Assembly: GCF_032922745.1 (NCBI RefSeq)
Contig: NZ_CP136693.1
Coordinates: 3,596,001 to 3,660,000, forward strand
Length of the DNA stretch: 64,000 nucleotides
From: Marinobacter salarius
Lineage (GTDB): Bacteria; Pseudomonadota; Gammaproteobacteria; Pseudomonadales; Oleiphilaceae
Direction: 5' to 3'
Each line of letters opens with the position of its first letter. Position 1 is the first letter of the stretch. Of this stretch, positions 26,753 to 34,376 are shown in pieces. The notes under the pieces were generated by a model. The model ran no database searches. It saw nothing but the letters and a program-made list of their open reading frames with translations, and had not been told where the DNA came from. Made by a program: the position numbers and the translations under genes.

Positions 26753-27454
26753 ATGGCAGCACTCGCAAAGTCCATCCGTCGCAACGCCATTGGCCTGGGC
26801 CTGTTCGCCATCATTACCGGCGGCACCATCGCCATCACCCAGGTCATGACGGCCGAGCGGATACAGGAACAGGCCGCCAGGGCGGAAGCACAGGCGCTGT
26901 TTGAGATCATTCCGGAAAACCGGCACGACAATCATCTGCTGACCGACACGGTGCAGCTTCCGGCGGATAACGGAATGAACGCTAACGACCCCGTCACGGC
27001 CTGGGTGGCTCGTCGCAATGGCCGCCCTACCGGGTTGATCATGCCGGTGGCGGCCCCTGACGGTTATTCTGGCAACATTCACCTATTGGTGGGTCTGGAT
27101 ATGAAAGGCACGGTGCTGGGAGTTCGGGTGACCAGCCACCGGGAAACCCCTGGCCTGGGTGACCGCATTGAAACCAAGAAGTCAGACTGGATCCACTCGT
27201 TCACCGGTCGCTCCCTTGGCAATCCGGAACCGGAACGCTGGGCTGTCAGGAAGAATGGCGGGGCATTTGACCAGTTCACCGGTGCGACCATCACCCCGAA
27301 AGCCGTGGTTAATGCGGTGCAAAAAACACTCATCTATTTCCGTGAGCACCGCAGTGACATTCGCGACATCCTCAATGAACCCGCGTCACCCCGTAGCACG
27401 CCGCTGACGCCCGAGGAAATCGCTGGCCAGACACCAGAACGGGAGCATTCGTAA
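26753..27454 (+). CDS. rsxG: Electron transport complex subunit RsxG (RnfG)
   Basis: 233-residue subunit with one N-terminal membrane helix (AIGLGLFAIITGGTIAITQV) and a periplasmic FMN-binding domain. The covalent flavin attachment motif is DQFTGATITPKAVVNAV, where the second Thr of TGAT is the usual phosphoester site. The upstream SHRETPGLGDRIE and the conserved WIHSFTGRSL also belong to the family. Flavinylation needs an ApbE transferase, which is not in the window. One base separates its stop from the rsxE ATG. Confidence 0.95.
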   Translation: MAALAKSIRRNAIGLGLFAIITGGTIAITQVMTAERIQEQAARAEAQALFEIIPENRHDNHLLTDTVQLPADNGMNANDPVTAWVARRNGRPTGLIMPVAAPDGYSGNIHLLVGLDMKGTVLGVRVTSHRETPGLGDRIETKKSDWIHSFTGRSLGNPEPERWAVRKNGGAFDQFTGATITPKAVVNAVQKTLIYFREHRSDIRDILNEPASPRSTPLTPEEIAGQTPEREHS

Positions 27455-27455
27455 C

Positions 27456-28166
27456 ATGGCGACCAAATCCAGCTCAGAGATCATCCGTGACGGGCTTTGG
27501 ACCAACAACCCTGCCCTGGTTCAGGTGTTGGGGCTTTGCCCCCTTCTGGCGGTGACCAGTACCGTCGTCAATGCCATCGGCCTGGGCCTGGCAACGCTGA
27601 TGGTGCTGATGGGCTCGAACCTGGCAGTGTCACTGATCCGCAACTTTGTCAGCGAGTCGGTGCGCCTGCCTGCCTTCGTGATGATCATCGCCTCTTTCGT
27701 CACCTGCGCTGAACTGTTGATGCAAGCCTATACCTATGAGCTCTACCAGATCCTGGGTATCTTCATTCCGTTGATTGTGACCAACTGTGCCATTCTGGGC
27801 CGTGCAGACGCGTTTGCCTCCAAGAACCCGCCCCTACCCGCCCTGCTGGACGGTGTCATGATGGGTATCGGTTTTCTGGTAGTGCTGATTGCACTCGGCG
27901 CCATGCGGGAACTCGTGGGACAGGGCACCCTGTTTACCGATATGGATCTCCTGCTGGGCCCCATGGCGGCAGACTGGGGAATCCGTCCGCTGGAGCAGTA
28001 CCCGGACGTGCTCTTCATGGTGCTGCCGCCAGGCGCCTTTGTGGGGCTGGGGCTGCTCATCGCGCTGAAGAATGGCATCGATAATCATCTCAAGGCCCGC
28101 CGTACGGCGGCGGAGCCCATCGTGGCCGGTAGCAAGCGAGTGCGGGTAACAGGCCATGTATCCTGA
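27456..28166 (+). CDS. rsxE: Electron transport complex subunit RsxE (RnfE)
   Basis: Six-helix membrane subunit of 236 residues, paralogue of RsxA. It starts with the family block GLWTNNPALVQVLGLCPLLAVTS and carries the second Cys motif PLIVTNCAILGRADAFA. Membrane helices continue to a short basic C-terminus with LKARRTAAEP. It completes the set, with order A-B-C-D-G-E as in Escherichia coli and pseudomonads. The complex couples NADH and ferredoxin redox chemistry to ion movement. In Escherichia coli it keeps SoxR reduced, while in other bacteria it serves nitrogen fixation or ferredoxin supply; the sequence does not show which applies here. Confidence 0.95.
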   Translation: MATKSSSEIIRDGLWTNNPALVQVLGLCPLLAVTSTVVNAIGLGLATLMVLMGSNLAVSLIRNFVSESVRLPAFVMIIASFVTCAELLMQAYTYELYQILGIFIPLIVTNCAILGRADAFASKNPPLPALLDGVMMGIGFLVVLIALGAMRELVGQGTLFTDMDLLLGPMAADWGIRPLEQYPDVLFMVLPPGAFVGLGLLIALKNGIDNHLKARRTAAEPIVAGSKRVRVTGHVS

Positions 28167-28206
28167 ACATCCAATGACCATTACTTTCTCAGCCAGCGGA
28201 TAACCC

Positions 28207-28848
28207 ATGAACAAGGCAAAACGTACGGAAATCTTTACCCGTTTGCGGGAAGCCAATCCGACACCCACAACCGAGTTGAACTATACCAACCCGTTCGAAC
28301 TGCTGATTGCGGTGATCCTCTCGGCCCAGGCCACGGACGTCGGTGTAAACAAGGCAACAGCAAAACTGTACCCCGTAGCCAACACACCCGAAAAAATCCT
28401 CGCGCTGGGAGTGGATGGCCTGAAGGAATACATCAAGACCATCGGGCTGTTTAACAGCAAGGCCGAGAACGTGATCAAGACCTGTCGTGCGCTGATTGAA
28501 AAACACGGCGGGGAAGTTCCGGACAACCGGGAAGACCTGGAAGCCCTCCCGGGTGTGGGCCGCAAGACCGCCAACGTGGTTCTGAACACCGCGTTCGGGC
28601 AACCGGCAATGGCGGTGGATACCCACATCTTCCGGGTATCGAACAGAACGGGGATTGCGCCGGGCAAGAACGTGCTGGAAGTGGAGAAGCGCCTGATGCG
28701 GCTGGTGCCCAAGGAGTTCCTGCTGGATGCCCATCACTGGCTGATCCTTCACGGGCGCTACACCTGTACCGCCAGGAAGCCAAGATGCGGCGCCTGCATC
28801 ATCGAAGATCTGTGCGAATTCAAGCAGAAACGGGATTACATGGACTGA
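28207..28848 (+). CDS. nth: Endonuclease III
   Basis: DNA glycosylase/AP lyase that removes oxidised pyrimidines; 213 residues. The helix-hairpin-helix ALPGVGRKTANVVLNTAFG includes the catalytic Lys, and AMAVDTHIFRVSNR includes the catalytic Asp. The 4Fe-4S loop is C-x6-C-x2-C-x5-C (CTARKPRCGACIIEDLC) near the C-terminus. The position immediately after rsxE is conserved from Escherichia coli to pseudomonads, and the 40-base gap suggests the same transcript. It converges on the chalcone-isomerase-like gene. Confidence 0.96.
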   Translation: MNKAKRTEIFTRLREANPTPTTELNYTNPFELLIAVILSAQATDVGVNKATAKLYPVANTPEKILALGVDGLKEYIKTIGLFNSKAENVIKTCRALIEKHGGEVPDNREDLEALPGVGRKTANVVLNTAFGQPAMAVDTHIFRVSNRTGIAPGKNVLEVEKRLMRLVPKEFLLDAHHWLILHGRYTCTARKPRCGACIIEDLCEFKQKRDYMD

Positions 28849-28876
28849 CACCGGCCCCGGATAACCGGAACCGGTG
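28849..28876. terminator. Possible hairpin at the nth / chalcone-isomerase-like convergence
   Basis: CACCGG at 28849-28854 pairs with CCGGTG at 28871-28876, with an inner CCGG-ATAA-CCGG stem. It begins at the nth stop codon and lies between two convergent genes, but no run of T follows on either side. A folded 3' end is supported; intrinsic termination is not shown. Confidence 0.35.
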
Positions 28877-28890
28877 CCCCTACCGGGCGC

Positions 28891-29466
28891 TTACCGCTGG
28901 CCCAGCATCTTCTCTTTCAGGTCTTCCTGGGCAGGCTCATCTGACAACCAGATGCCGAACAGCGCCTTCTTGAACTCCAGGTCGCCAATGGTGGCGCGCT
29001 CCTCACTATTCTTAAGTACGCGCACGCCCTCACCCGGCAGGTAAACGAGATCAAACACGTCACCGTCCTTGATCTCTTCTGAAAACACATCCAGGAACGC
29101 ATCCACATCGTCCTTGATCGCGGCCAGGTCTCCCCCTGTGGAATTCTCAAACCCTTCCATTGTGGCGGATTTCATTTTGTCGCTGGTGATCATCCCGGAA
29201 ATGATGTGCAGGGTGATGGCCTGGGGCTCGTCCGCGTTGATAATGGCCTGGCCATCGTCGATGGTCTCGGGCACATACAGACCACCGATATAAAGGTCCA
29301 TGAACCACTTGGAACGGGTACCCGCACCATTGAGCTTGAGCTCGGTATCCATCGCCGAGTAGGTATCCGGCACGTCAACGCCCTCCACCGTCAGGGCGGC
29401 GGCTGGTGTTGTCAGGGCTGCTGTCAGCAGCAGTGATGCAAATCCTGTTGATAGGGCCTTCTTCAT
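28891..29466 (-). CDS. Chalcone isomerase-like exported protein
   Basis: 191-residue protein with a signal peptide (MKKALSTGFASLLLTAALTT, likely cut near AAA-LTVEG). The mature part, with VDVPDTYSAMDTELKLNGAGTRSK followed by DLYIGGLYVPE, matches the bacterial chalcone-isomerase-like fold family, which binds fatty-acid-like ligands in some members and is not a plant-type enzyme. It starts at the ATG behind AGGAAAGGA; the longer open frame to 29547 is rejected. It lies downstream of rpoS on the same strand, beyond a strong terminator, so it probably has its own promoter. The physiological role is unknown. Confidence 0.8.
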   Translation of the reverse strand: MKKALSTGFASLLLTAALTTPAAALTVEGVDVPDTYSAMDTELKLNGAGTRSKWFMDLYIGGLYVPETIDDGQAIINADEPQAITLHIISGMITSDKMKSATMEGFENSTGGDLAAIKDDVDAFLDVFSEEIKDGDVFDLVYLPGEGVRVLKNSEERATIGDLEFKKALFGIWLSDEPAQEDLKEKMLGQR

Positions 29467-29603
29467 CGTCCTTTCCTTATTGATCGTTATTATTGAATGT
29501 CTGATTACACCGGAGTTCGACACCCATATCCCCCTCCGGCCATCCAAGTTTAACAGGGAGCAAACGAACGCTTACGCCGGCTGGTTCTCATTTGGCAACG
29601 CAA

Positions 29604-29637
29604 AAAAAACCGGCCCGCAGACAGCGGGCCGGTTTTT
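29604..29637 (-). terminator. Rho-independent terminator after rpoS
   Basis: Perfect 14-base arms AAAAACCGGCCCGC and GCGGGCCGGTTTTT around a five-base loop, with A and T runs at both ends so it can work in either direction. It begins about 16 bases past the rpoS stop on the minus strand and separates rpoS from the chalcone-isomerase-like gene. Confidence 0.92.
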
Positions 29638-29653
29638 GGTGGTACAGAACCGA

Positions 29654-30655
29654 TTATTTGAACAGCATGGTTCCCGACAGGCCTTCCTTCTCCAGGATTT
29701 CGCGAAGGCGACGTAGCGCCTCAACCTGGATCTGGCGTACCCGCTCACGGGTCAGACCAATCTCCTGGCCTACTTCCTCAAGCGTGCTGATGGGGTAACC
29801 CCTCAAGCCAAAGCGACGGGAGAGAACTTCCTGCTGCTTGTCGCTGAGCTGATCGATCCACTTTTCGACACAGGAGCACATGTTGTTGTCCTGCAGCAGG
29901 TCGGCGGGATCAGAGGCGCCTTCGTCTGCGACGGTATCCAGAAGGGATTTTTCACCGCCGGTACCAATGGGGGTGTCCATGGACGCAACGCGCTCGTTCA
30001 GGCCCAGCATCCGCTTAACGTCTGCTACCGGCTTGTCGACCATGCGCGCAATTTCTTCCGCTGACGGCTCGTGGTCCAGCTTCTGGGTAAGCTCCCGTGC
30101 CGCGCGCAGGTACAGGTTGAGTTCCTTTACGACGTGGATGGGAAGGCGGATGGTGCGGGTCTGGTTCATGATGGCCCGCTCAATGGTCTGGCGGATCCAC
30201 CAGGTAGCGTAGGTGGAGAAACGGAAGCCCCTCTCGGGGTCAAACTTCTCTACCGCACGGATAAGCCCAAGGTTACCCTCTTCGATCAGGTCCAACAGTG
30301 TCAGACCACGGTTCACGTAACGCCGTGCAATCTTGACCACCAGACGCAGATTGCTCTCGATCATACGTTTGCGACCGGACTCCTCTCCCTTACGGGCGAG
30401 CCGTGCAAAGTACACTTCTTCTTCGGGTGTTAAGAGAGGAGAGAAACCGATTTCGTTGAGATAAAGCTGGGTGGCGTCCAGTTGTTTCTGGCTGGTGAAG
30501 TATCGACCCTGGGCCGGGATGTCTTCTTCTGTTTCAACGGCTTCCACTTCCGCCGTTTCTTTTTCTTCTACTTTGTCTTCCGCTAACAGCTGATCGTCTG
30601 CGTCTTCAACATCTGAAACACGATCAATGATGAGTTCTTCATGCTCTGCTGACAT
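29654..30655 (-). CDS. rpoS: RNA polymerase sigma factor RpoS
   Basis: Stationary-phase/general-stress sigma-70-family factor, 333 residues. An acidic N-terminal segment (about 1-50) is followed by region 1.2 (TQLYLNEIGFSPLLTPEEEV). Region 2 has NLRLVVKIARRYVNRGL, DLIEEGNLGLIRAVEKFD and FSTYATWWIRQTIERAI. Region 3 has LNLYLRAARELTQKLDHEP. Region 4 has TLEEVGQEIGLTRERVRQIQ as the -35-binding helix-turn-helix. The ribosome site GGCGGGG precedes the ATG. Its 215-base leader from nlpD contains an A-rich (AAN)4 tract of the Hfq-binding kind. Gene order nlpD-rpoS is the usual gammaproteobacterial one, where rpoS is often transcribed from within nlpD. Confidence 0.97.
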   Translation of the reverse strand: MSAEHEELIIDRVSDVEDADDQLLAEDKVEEKETAEVEAVETEEDIPAQGRYFTSQKQLDATQLYLNEIGFSPLLTPEEEVYFARLARKGEESGRKRMIESNLRLVVKIARRYVNRGLTLLDLIEEGNLGLIRAVEKFDPERGFRFSTYATWWIRQTIERAIMNQTRTIRLPIHVVKELNLYLRAARELTQKLDHEPSAEEIARMVDKPVADVKRMLGLNERVASMDTPIGTGGEKSLLDTVADEGASDPADLLQDNNMCSCVEKWIDQLSDKQQEVLSRRFGLRGYPISTLEEVGQEIGLTRERVRQIQVEALRRLREILEKEGLSGTMLFK

Positions 30656-30786
30656 AACTCTTTGCCCCGCCTTTCAATGATCCTGGAAATTCGCCCACGT
30701 CTTTTTGTTATTGCGAGCGCCTGCGTTCTTCGCGTTCTTGTTCAGGACATTTATTGCTAGCTGTTGACGGTTGCCGGAACCGCCGT

Positions 30787-30798
30787 TTTTTTATTGTT
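30787..30798 (-). promoter_or_regulatory. A-rich (AAN)4 tract in the rpoS leader
   Basis: Read on the minus strand the sequence is AACAATAAAAAA, four AAN triplets, about 130-145 bases before the rpoS ATG. A-rich ARN/AAN tracts in the Escherichia coli rpoS leader bind Hfq and are needed for small-RNA control. The same role here is inference. Confidence 0.4.
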
Positions 30799-30870
30799 TG
30801 TCTCGACTATTGTCTTTCGTTGTCTCTGATTTTCGGTGCCGGACGTCAGGCTTTGTCCTGCAAATCCGTT

Positions 30871-31758
30871 TCATCGGTCCGGGAGGTAGTGGGCGGGGTC
30901 GACCGGGTTGCCATTTTTCCGGATTTCAAAATGCAACTTGGGTCTGTCCGTGCCGCTGTTTCCCAGTTCAGCGATGACCTGTCCGGCTTTAACGTCCTCC
31001 CCTTCCTGCACCAGAATCTTCCGGTTGTGAGCATAAGCACTCAAATAGTGCTCGTTGTGGTTCACTATGATCAGGTTGCCATAACCGAGCAACCCACTTC
31101 CGGCATAAACGACATTACCACTTGCCGCCGCCCTTACAGAATCACCTGCTTTTCCAGCAATATCAATACCTTTATTGACTTTCCCGGATGTTGAATATCC
31201 TGCAATTACGGTGCCAACGTGGGGCCAGCGCCAGTTGACATTCGAAACCGTCTGGCTCTGACCTGTTAGTGGTGACGAGGTATCGGGCCGTCGCGAGACT
31301 GTCGGTTTTGGCTCCGGTTTGGGAGCAGACTGCCGCGACGCGGCGAGGGTTGGCGGTCGAGAGGCCGACGACTTGCTACTCCCACCATTGTGGGCGGTAG
31401 ATGTTACATTTCCGCGAAGGTCCAGCCTGAGAACCTGCCCTGCCTTGATATGGTAAGGCGGGCTTATACCATTGGCATTGCCTAGCTCCCGGTAGTCACG
31501 ACCATAACGCCAGGCGATGCTGTAGAGCGTTTCACCGGATTTGACAACATGACGCCCCCAGTACACCGGCGGGTTGTAGAGGTCATCACGGTAGATTGCC
31601 TGCGTGTTGCAGCCAGTCAGCAGCATGGAACCAAGAAGCACGAGCAGAAAGGTGTAGAGACGCTTCCGTTTTTTTGAACACGGAGAAGCAGGGGCACCGA
31701 AGGGGAGCCGCGGGAAGACTGCCGTCGCAGCAATGATGAACCCACGCACTAATCTCAA
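30871..31758 (-). CDS. nlpD: NlpD-like lipoprotein (LysM + M23 peptidase domains)
   Basis: Envelope lipoprotein of the EnvC/NlpD group that activates the septal amidase AmiC. Order: lipobox LLTGC (Cys at about residue 50), LysM domain (HVVKSGETLYSIAWRYGRDY to IKAGQVLRLDL, about 72-115), a Ser/Pro-rich linker, then the M23 LytM fold (about 180-295, NKGIDIAGKAGDSVRAAASG and HNEHYLSAYAHN). The fold lacks parts of the catalytic zinc set, as expected for a non-enzymatic activator. The start is unclear: the frame opens with TTG (31758) or GTG (31749) without a good ribosome site and gives an odd 49-residue leader. A normal lipoprotein leader would appear from GTG at 31681 only after a one-base shift in a seven-A run. 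Confidence 0.88.
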   Translation of the reverse strand: MRLVRGFIIAATAVFPRLPFGAPASPCSKKRKRLYTFLLVLLGSMLLTGCNTQAIYRDDLYNPPVYWGRHVVKSGETLYSIAWRYGRDYRELGNANGISPPYHIKAGQVLRLDLRGNVTSTAHNGGSSKSSASRPPTLAASRQSAPKPEPKPTVSRRPDTSSPLTGQSQTVSNVNWRWPHVGTVIAGYSTSGKVNKGIDIAGKAGDSVRAAASGNVVYAGSGLLGYGNLIIVNHNEHYLSAYAHNRKILVQEGEDVKAGQVIAELGNSGTDRPKLHFEIRKNGNPVDPAHYLPDR

Positions 31759-31808
31759 AAGAATAAAAATATGCCCGTTATTAGTAATTCGTATAAAAAA
31801 TTCGGCGG

Positions 31809-31837
31809 TTTATAAAGTGTTTTAAGTAACTTGCTAA
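31809..31837 (-). promoter_or_regulatory. Possible promoter in the AT-rich gap before nlpD
   Basis: On the minus strand TTAGCA (31832-31837), a 17-base spacer, then TATAAA (31809-31814). It sits in a 220-base AT-rich gap between the DUF368 gene and nlpD that holds no other feature I can name. The AT content contrasts with the GC-rich neighbours. Confidence 0.4.
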
Positions 31838-31978
31838 TTTATTGCACATTTTGGGCATGAAACCAAGTTACCCATCTGTTGCATTTGTTACTGCCCGAAA
31901 CAACCTTACGGATCAAAAAGTAACACTTAGTCTCGATACGCCCGTGAACGCCGTCACAACAGCGAACAGAAAACCAAG

Positions 31979-32959
31979 CTAACGGGCGGCGCCAGGCTGT
32001 TTTTTCCTACCCACCCATTCCACCAGCAAAACCAGCGACAGACCGGCTAACGCACAGGTCATCGCCAGCAGTAATTGTGACTCGTCACCGGTCAACTCAG
32101 CATAGCCCATCGGACTGACGCTTGCTTCGTTCAGGGGCACCTGCTGGCCGGCACTGTTGGTACGCCAGCTTAGTGTCTCTTTCCAGGGCCAGACCTTGTT
32201 CAGCGCCCCCACCATAAAACCAGTCAACAACGCCAGCACAAGGTCATGGTAGCGATGGAACGCCCAGGTAATGAGCCGGGCAACCGACAGTAAACCGACC
32301 AGGCAGCCAACAGCGAAAATCACGAGGATGCCCAGATCCAGGGAACGTATGGCGTCCAGCACCGGGACGTACATACCCAGAATCACCAGGATAAAACTGC
32401 CGGAGATTCCTGGCAGGATCATGGCGCAGATGGCCAGGGCCCCGGCACCGAAGAACACCGGCATTGAGGGCGACAACGGGCTGCCGGACAAGGTCGTTAC
32501 CCACCAGGCAAAAACGGTTCCCACCGAAAATGGCAACAGCAACAATAGCTCATAGCGACGAATCTGACGGCCGACGTGCCACACCGAGGCGACGATCAGG
32601 CCGAAGAAAAAACTCCAGATCAGGATCGGATAGGTGGCAAGGGCATGACTGATCACGGACGCAAGGGTGGCAATACTGCCCAGGATCCCCGCCAGCAGGC
32701 ACAGTAGGAAGGTGCCGTCACACGCCGCCCAGAACTGCCTCACCTGCCCACGGATCAGGTGCTGGAAGAAGGCTTGTGGAACGGCATTGATGGCTTCCAG
32801 CAACCGGAAGTAGATGCCGGTAATGAATGCAATGGTGCCACCCGACACACCGGGTACGATATCAGCCGCCCCCATGGCCATACCCCTCAGGAATACCGCA
32901 AAGGGATGATGGGAGTGAGGTACGTCGGCAGAAGACTCAGAGGGGCGTTCTGCCGTCAC
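31979..32959 (-). CDS. DUF368 family membrane protein (probable polyprenyl-phosphate translocase)
   Basis: 326-residue polytopic protein. The N-terminal block FLRGMAMGAADIVPGVSGGTIAFITGIY and the repeat-like internal GAGALAICAMILPGISGSFILVILGMY are the DUF368 hallmarks (the paired PGxSG motifs of an inverted-repeat fold), with about eight to ten membrane helices in all. Members of DUF368 are known to recycle undecaprenyl phosphate across the inner membrane in Gram-positive bacteria and in Vibrio, with a phenotype at alkaline pH in the latter. The same role here is inferred. The GTG start overlaps the pcm stop by four bases (GTGA), so it is translationally coupled to pcm. It is inserted between pcm and nlpD, which are adjacent in Escherichia coli. 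Confidence 0.85.
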   Translation of the reverse strand: MTAERPSESSADVPHSHHPFAVFLRGMAMGAADIVPGVSGGTIAFITGIYFRLLEAINAVPQAFFQHLIRGQVRQFWAACDGTFLLCLLAGILGSIATLASVISHALATYPILIWSFFFGLIVASVWHVGRQIRRYELLLLLPFSVGTVFAWWVTTLSGSPLSPSMPVFFGAGALAICAMILPGISGSFILVILGMYVPVLDAIRSLDLGILVIFAVGCLVGLLSVARLITWAFHRYHDLVLALLTGFMVGALNKVWPWKETLSWRTNSAGQQVPLNEASVSPMGYAELTGDESQLLLAMTCALAGLSLVLLVEWVGRKKQPGAAR

Positions 32960-33612
32960 CGTACAACCCCGCCCAACAGGGGCACAAAACGCACCGGTTC
33001 AATATCCCTGGTCTCGAAACGGTCGCCCTGGCGTACCATTTCCACCAACATCTGTGTGCCCTCACCGATCGGGGCCACAATAACGCCTCCATCCGCCAGT
33101 TGGTCTTTCAGTTCCGGCGGGATCTCACGGGGTGCTGCGGTGACGATGATGCCATCAAACGGCCCCTGTTCTGGCCACCCCATCCCCCCGTCTGCGTGCT
33201 TGAGCATGGTGTTGCGGTAGCCAAGCTGGCGAAGCCGGTCGCGGGCCCGGTCCTGGAGCGGTTTGATGCGCTCAACGCTGAAAACCTGATCCACCAGCCT
33301 GGCAAGGATCGCGGTCTGGTAGCCTGACCCCGTTCCCAGCTCCAGCACCTTCCTGGGTTTGTGGCGCATCAGGGATTCGGTCATTCGCGCGACAATATAG
33401 GGCTGGGACAGGGTCTGACTGTAGCCAATGGGCAGTGCCGTGTCTTCGTAAGCCCTGTGGGACAGCGCTTCATCCAGAAATATGTGGCGCGGCACATCGG
33501 ATATCGCCGTCAGCACCTGCTCATCGGCTATACCAGCTTCTCTGAGCCTTTGTATCAGTCGCATTCGGGTTCGGCGGGACGTCATTCCAATACCGTCAAT
33601 CGCTGCCACCAT
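32956..33612 (-). CDS. pcm: Protein-L-isoaspartate O-methyltransferase
   Basis: Repairs isoaspartyl damage in ageing proteins using S-adenosylmethionine; 218 residues. Family blocks are MRLIQRLREAGIADEQVLTAI, FLDEALSHRAYEDTALPIGYSQTLSQPY, the SAM loop VLELGTGSGYQTAILA, FDGIIVTAAPREIPPEL and LADGGVIVAPIG. The ATG shares a base with the surE TAA (TAATG), and its own stop overlaps the DUF368 GTG, so surE, pcm and DUF368 form a chain of coupled genes. Confidence 0.96.
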   Translation of the reverse strand: MVAAIDGIGMTSRRTRMRLIQRLREAGIADEQVLTAISDVPRHIFLDEALSHRAYEDTALPIGYSQTLSQPYIVARMTESLMRHKPRKVLELGTGSGYQTAILARLVDQVFSVERIKPLQDRARDRLRQLGYRNTMLKHADGGMGWPEQGPFDGIIVTAAPREIPPELKDQLADGGVIVAPIGEGTQMLVEMVRQGDRFETRDIEPVRFVPLLGGVVR

Positions 33613-34376
33613 TAACGTCCCTCCCGTCCTGATAGCAACTCAACCCACTCTCGCAGTGGCGACAGTACCTCATGGCGTGTCATATCCACGTGGACGGGAG
33701 TGATCGAAACGTAATTCTCGCGCACCGCGTTGAAATCGGTCCCCGGTCCGGCGTCGCTGCCCTTGCCAGCGGCACCGATCCAGTAACGGGCCTTGCCCCG
33801 GGGACAGGTCATCGGCACCGCGCCTTCAGCCCGGTCGCGATGGCCAAGCCGGGTCACGCGGAAGCCGGCAATCTCTTCCCATGGCACATCGGGAACGTTC
33901 ACATTGAGAATGCACCGAGGACCAAGGGTTAGCGGCTGATCGCTTTCCAGCAACGCGCGCACAACCCTGGCCGCCGTTTCGTAGTGGAAACGGCCTTCGT
34001 TCACAAGCGATACCGCGATTGCCGGCAGCCCCAGGTTTCTACCCTCAGTGGCGGCCGCCACCGTACCCGAATAGATGATATCGTCGCCAAGGTTAGCGTG
34101 GGTATTGATGCCCGAGACCACGCGATCAAACGGCTCTTCAAACAGCCCGTTAACCGCAAGATGAACGCAATCTGTCGGGGTCCCGTCCACGGATCGGAAG
34201 CCATTGGCATGGTCTTCCACCGTTAACGGGCGACTCAGCGTCAAGGCATTGCTGGCACCGCTATGGTCCCGATCCGGCGCCACGACCTCAAGATGGCCCA
34301 GCCCCTGGAGCCCGTCGTGTAGGGCCTGAAGACCAGGCGAGTGAACGCCATCATCATTGGACAACAGAATTCGCAC
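33612..34376 (-). CDS. surE: 5'/3'-nucleotidase SurE
   Basis: Metal-dependent nucleoside monophosphatase and exopolyphosphatase of the stationary-phase survival locus; 254 residues. The N-terminus (V)RILLSNDDGVHSPGLQAL carries the metal-binding Asp pair. VVAPDRDHSGASNALTL, the VVSGINTHANLGDDIIYSGTV block and ITPVHVDMTRH complete the signature. The GTG at 34376 follows GGAGAAAATT, a clear ribosome site, and matches the usual protein start; the TTG at 34388 is rejected. It overlaps the end of truD by 23 bases. Confidence 0.96.
   Translation of the reverse strand: MRILLSNDDGVHSPGLQALHDGLQGLGHLEVVAPDRDHSGASNALTLSRPLTVEDHANGFRSVDGTPTDCVHLAVNGLFEEPFDRVVSGINTHANLGDDIIYSGTVAAATEGRNLGLPAIAVSLVNEGRFHYETAARVVRALLESDQPLTLGPRCILNVNVPDVPWEEIAGFRVTRLGHRDRAEGAVPMTCPRGKARYWIGAAGKGSDAGPGTDFNAVRENYVSITPVHVDMTRHEVLSPLREWVELLSGREGR

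Noticed and set aside
26141..27082. 313-codon minus-strand frame over rsxD and rsxG
   Set aside because: Covers two certain genes on the other strand; composition typical of antisense frames.
30771..30792. GC stem followed by T-run in the nlpD-rpoS gap as a plus-strand terminator
   Set aside because: No plus-strand gene ends there, and the same T-run is the (AAN)4 tract of the rpoS leader on the minus strand.
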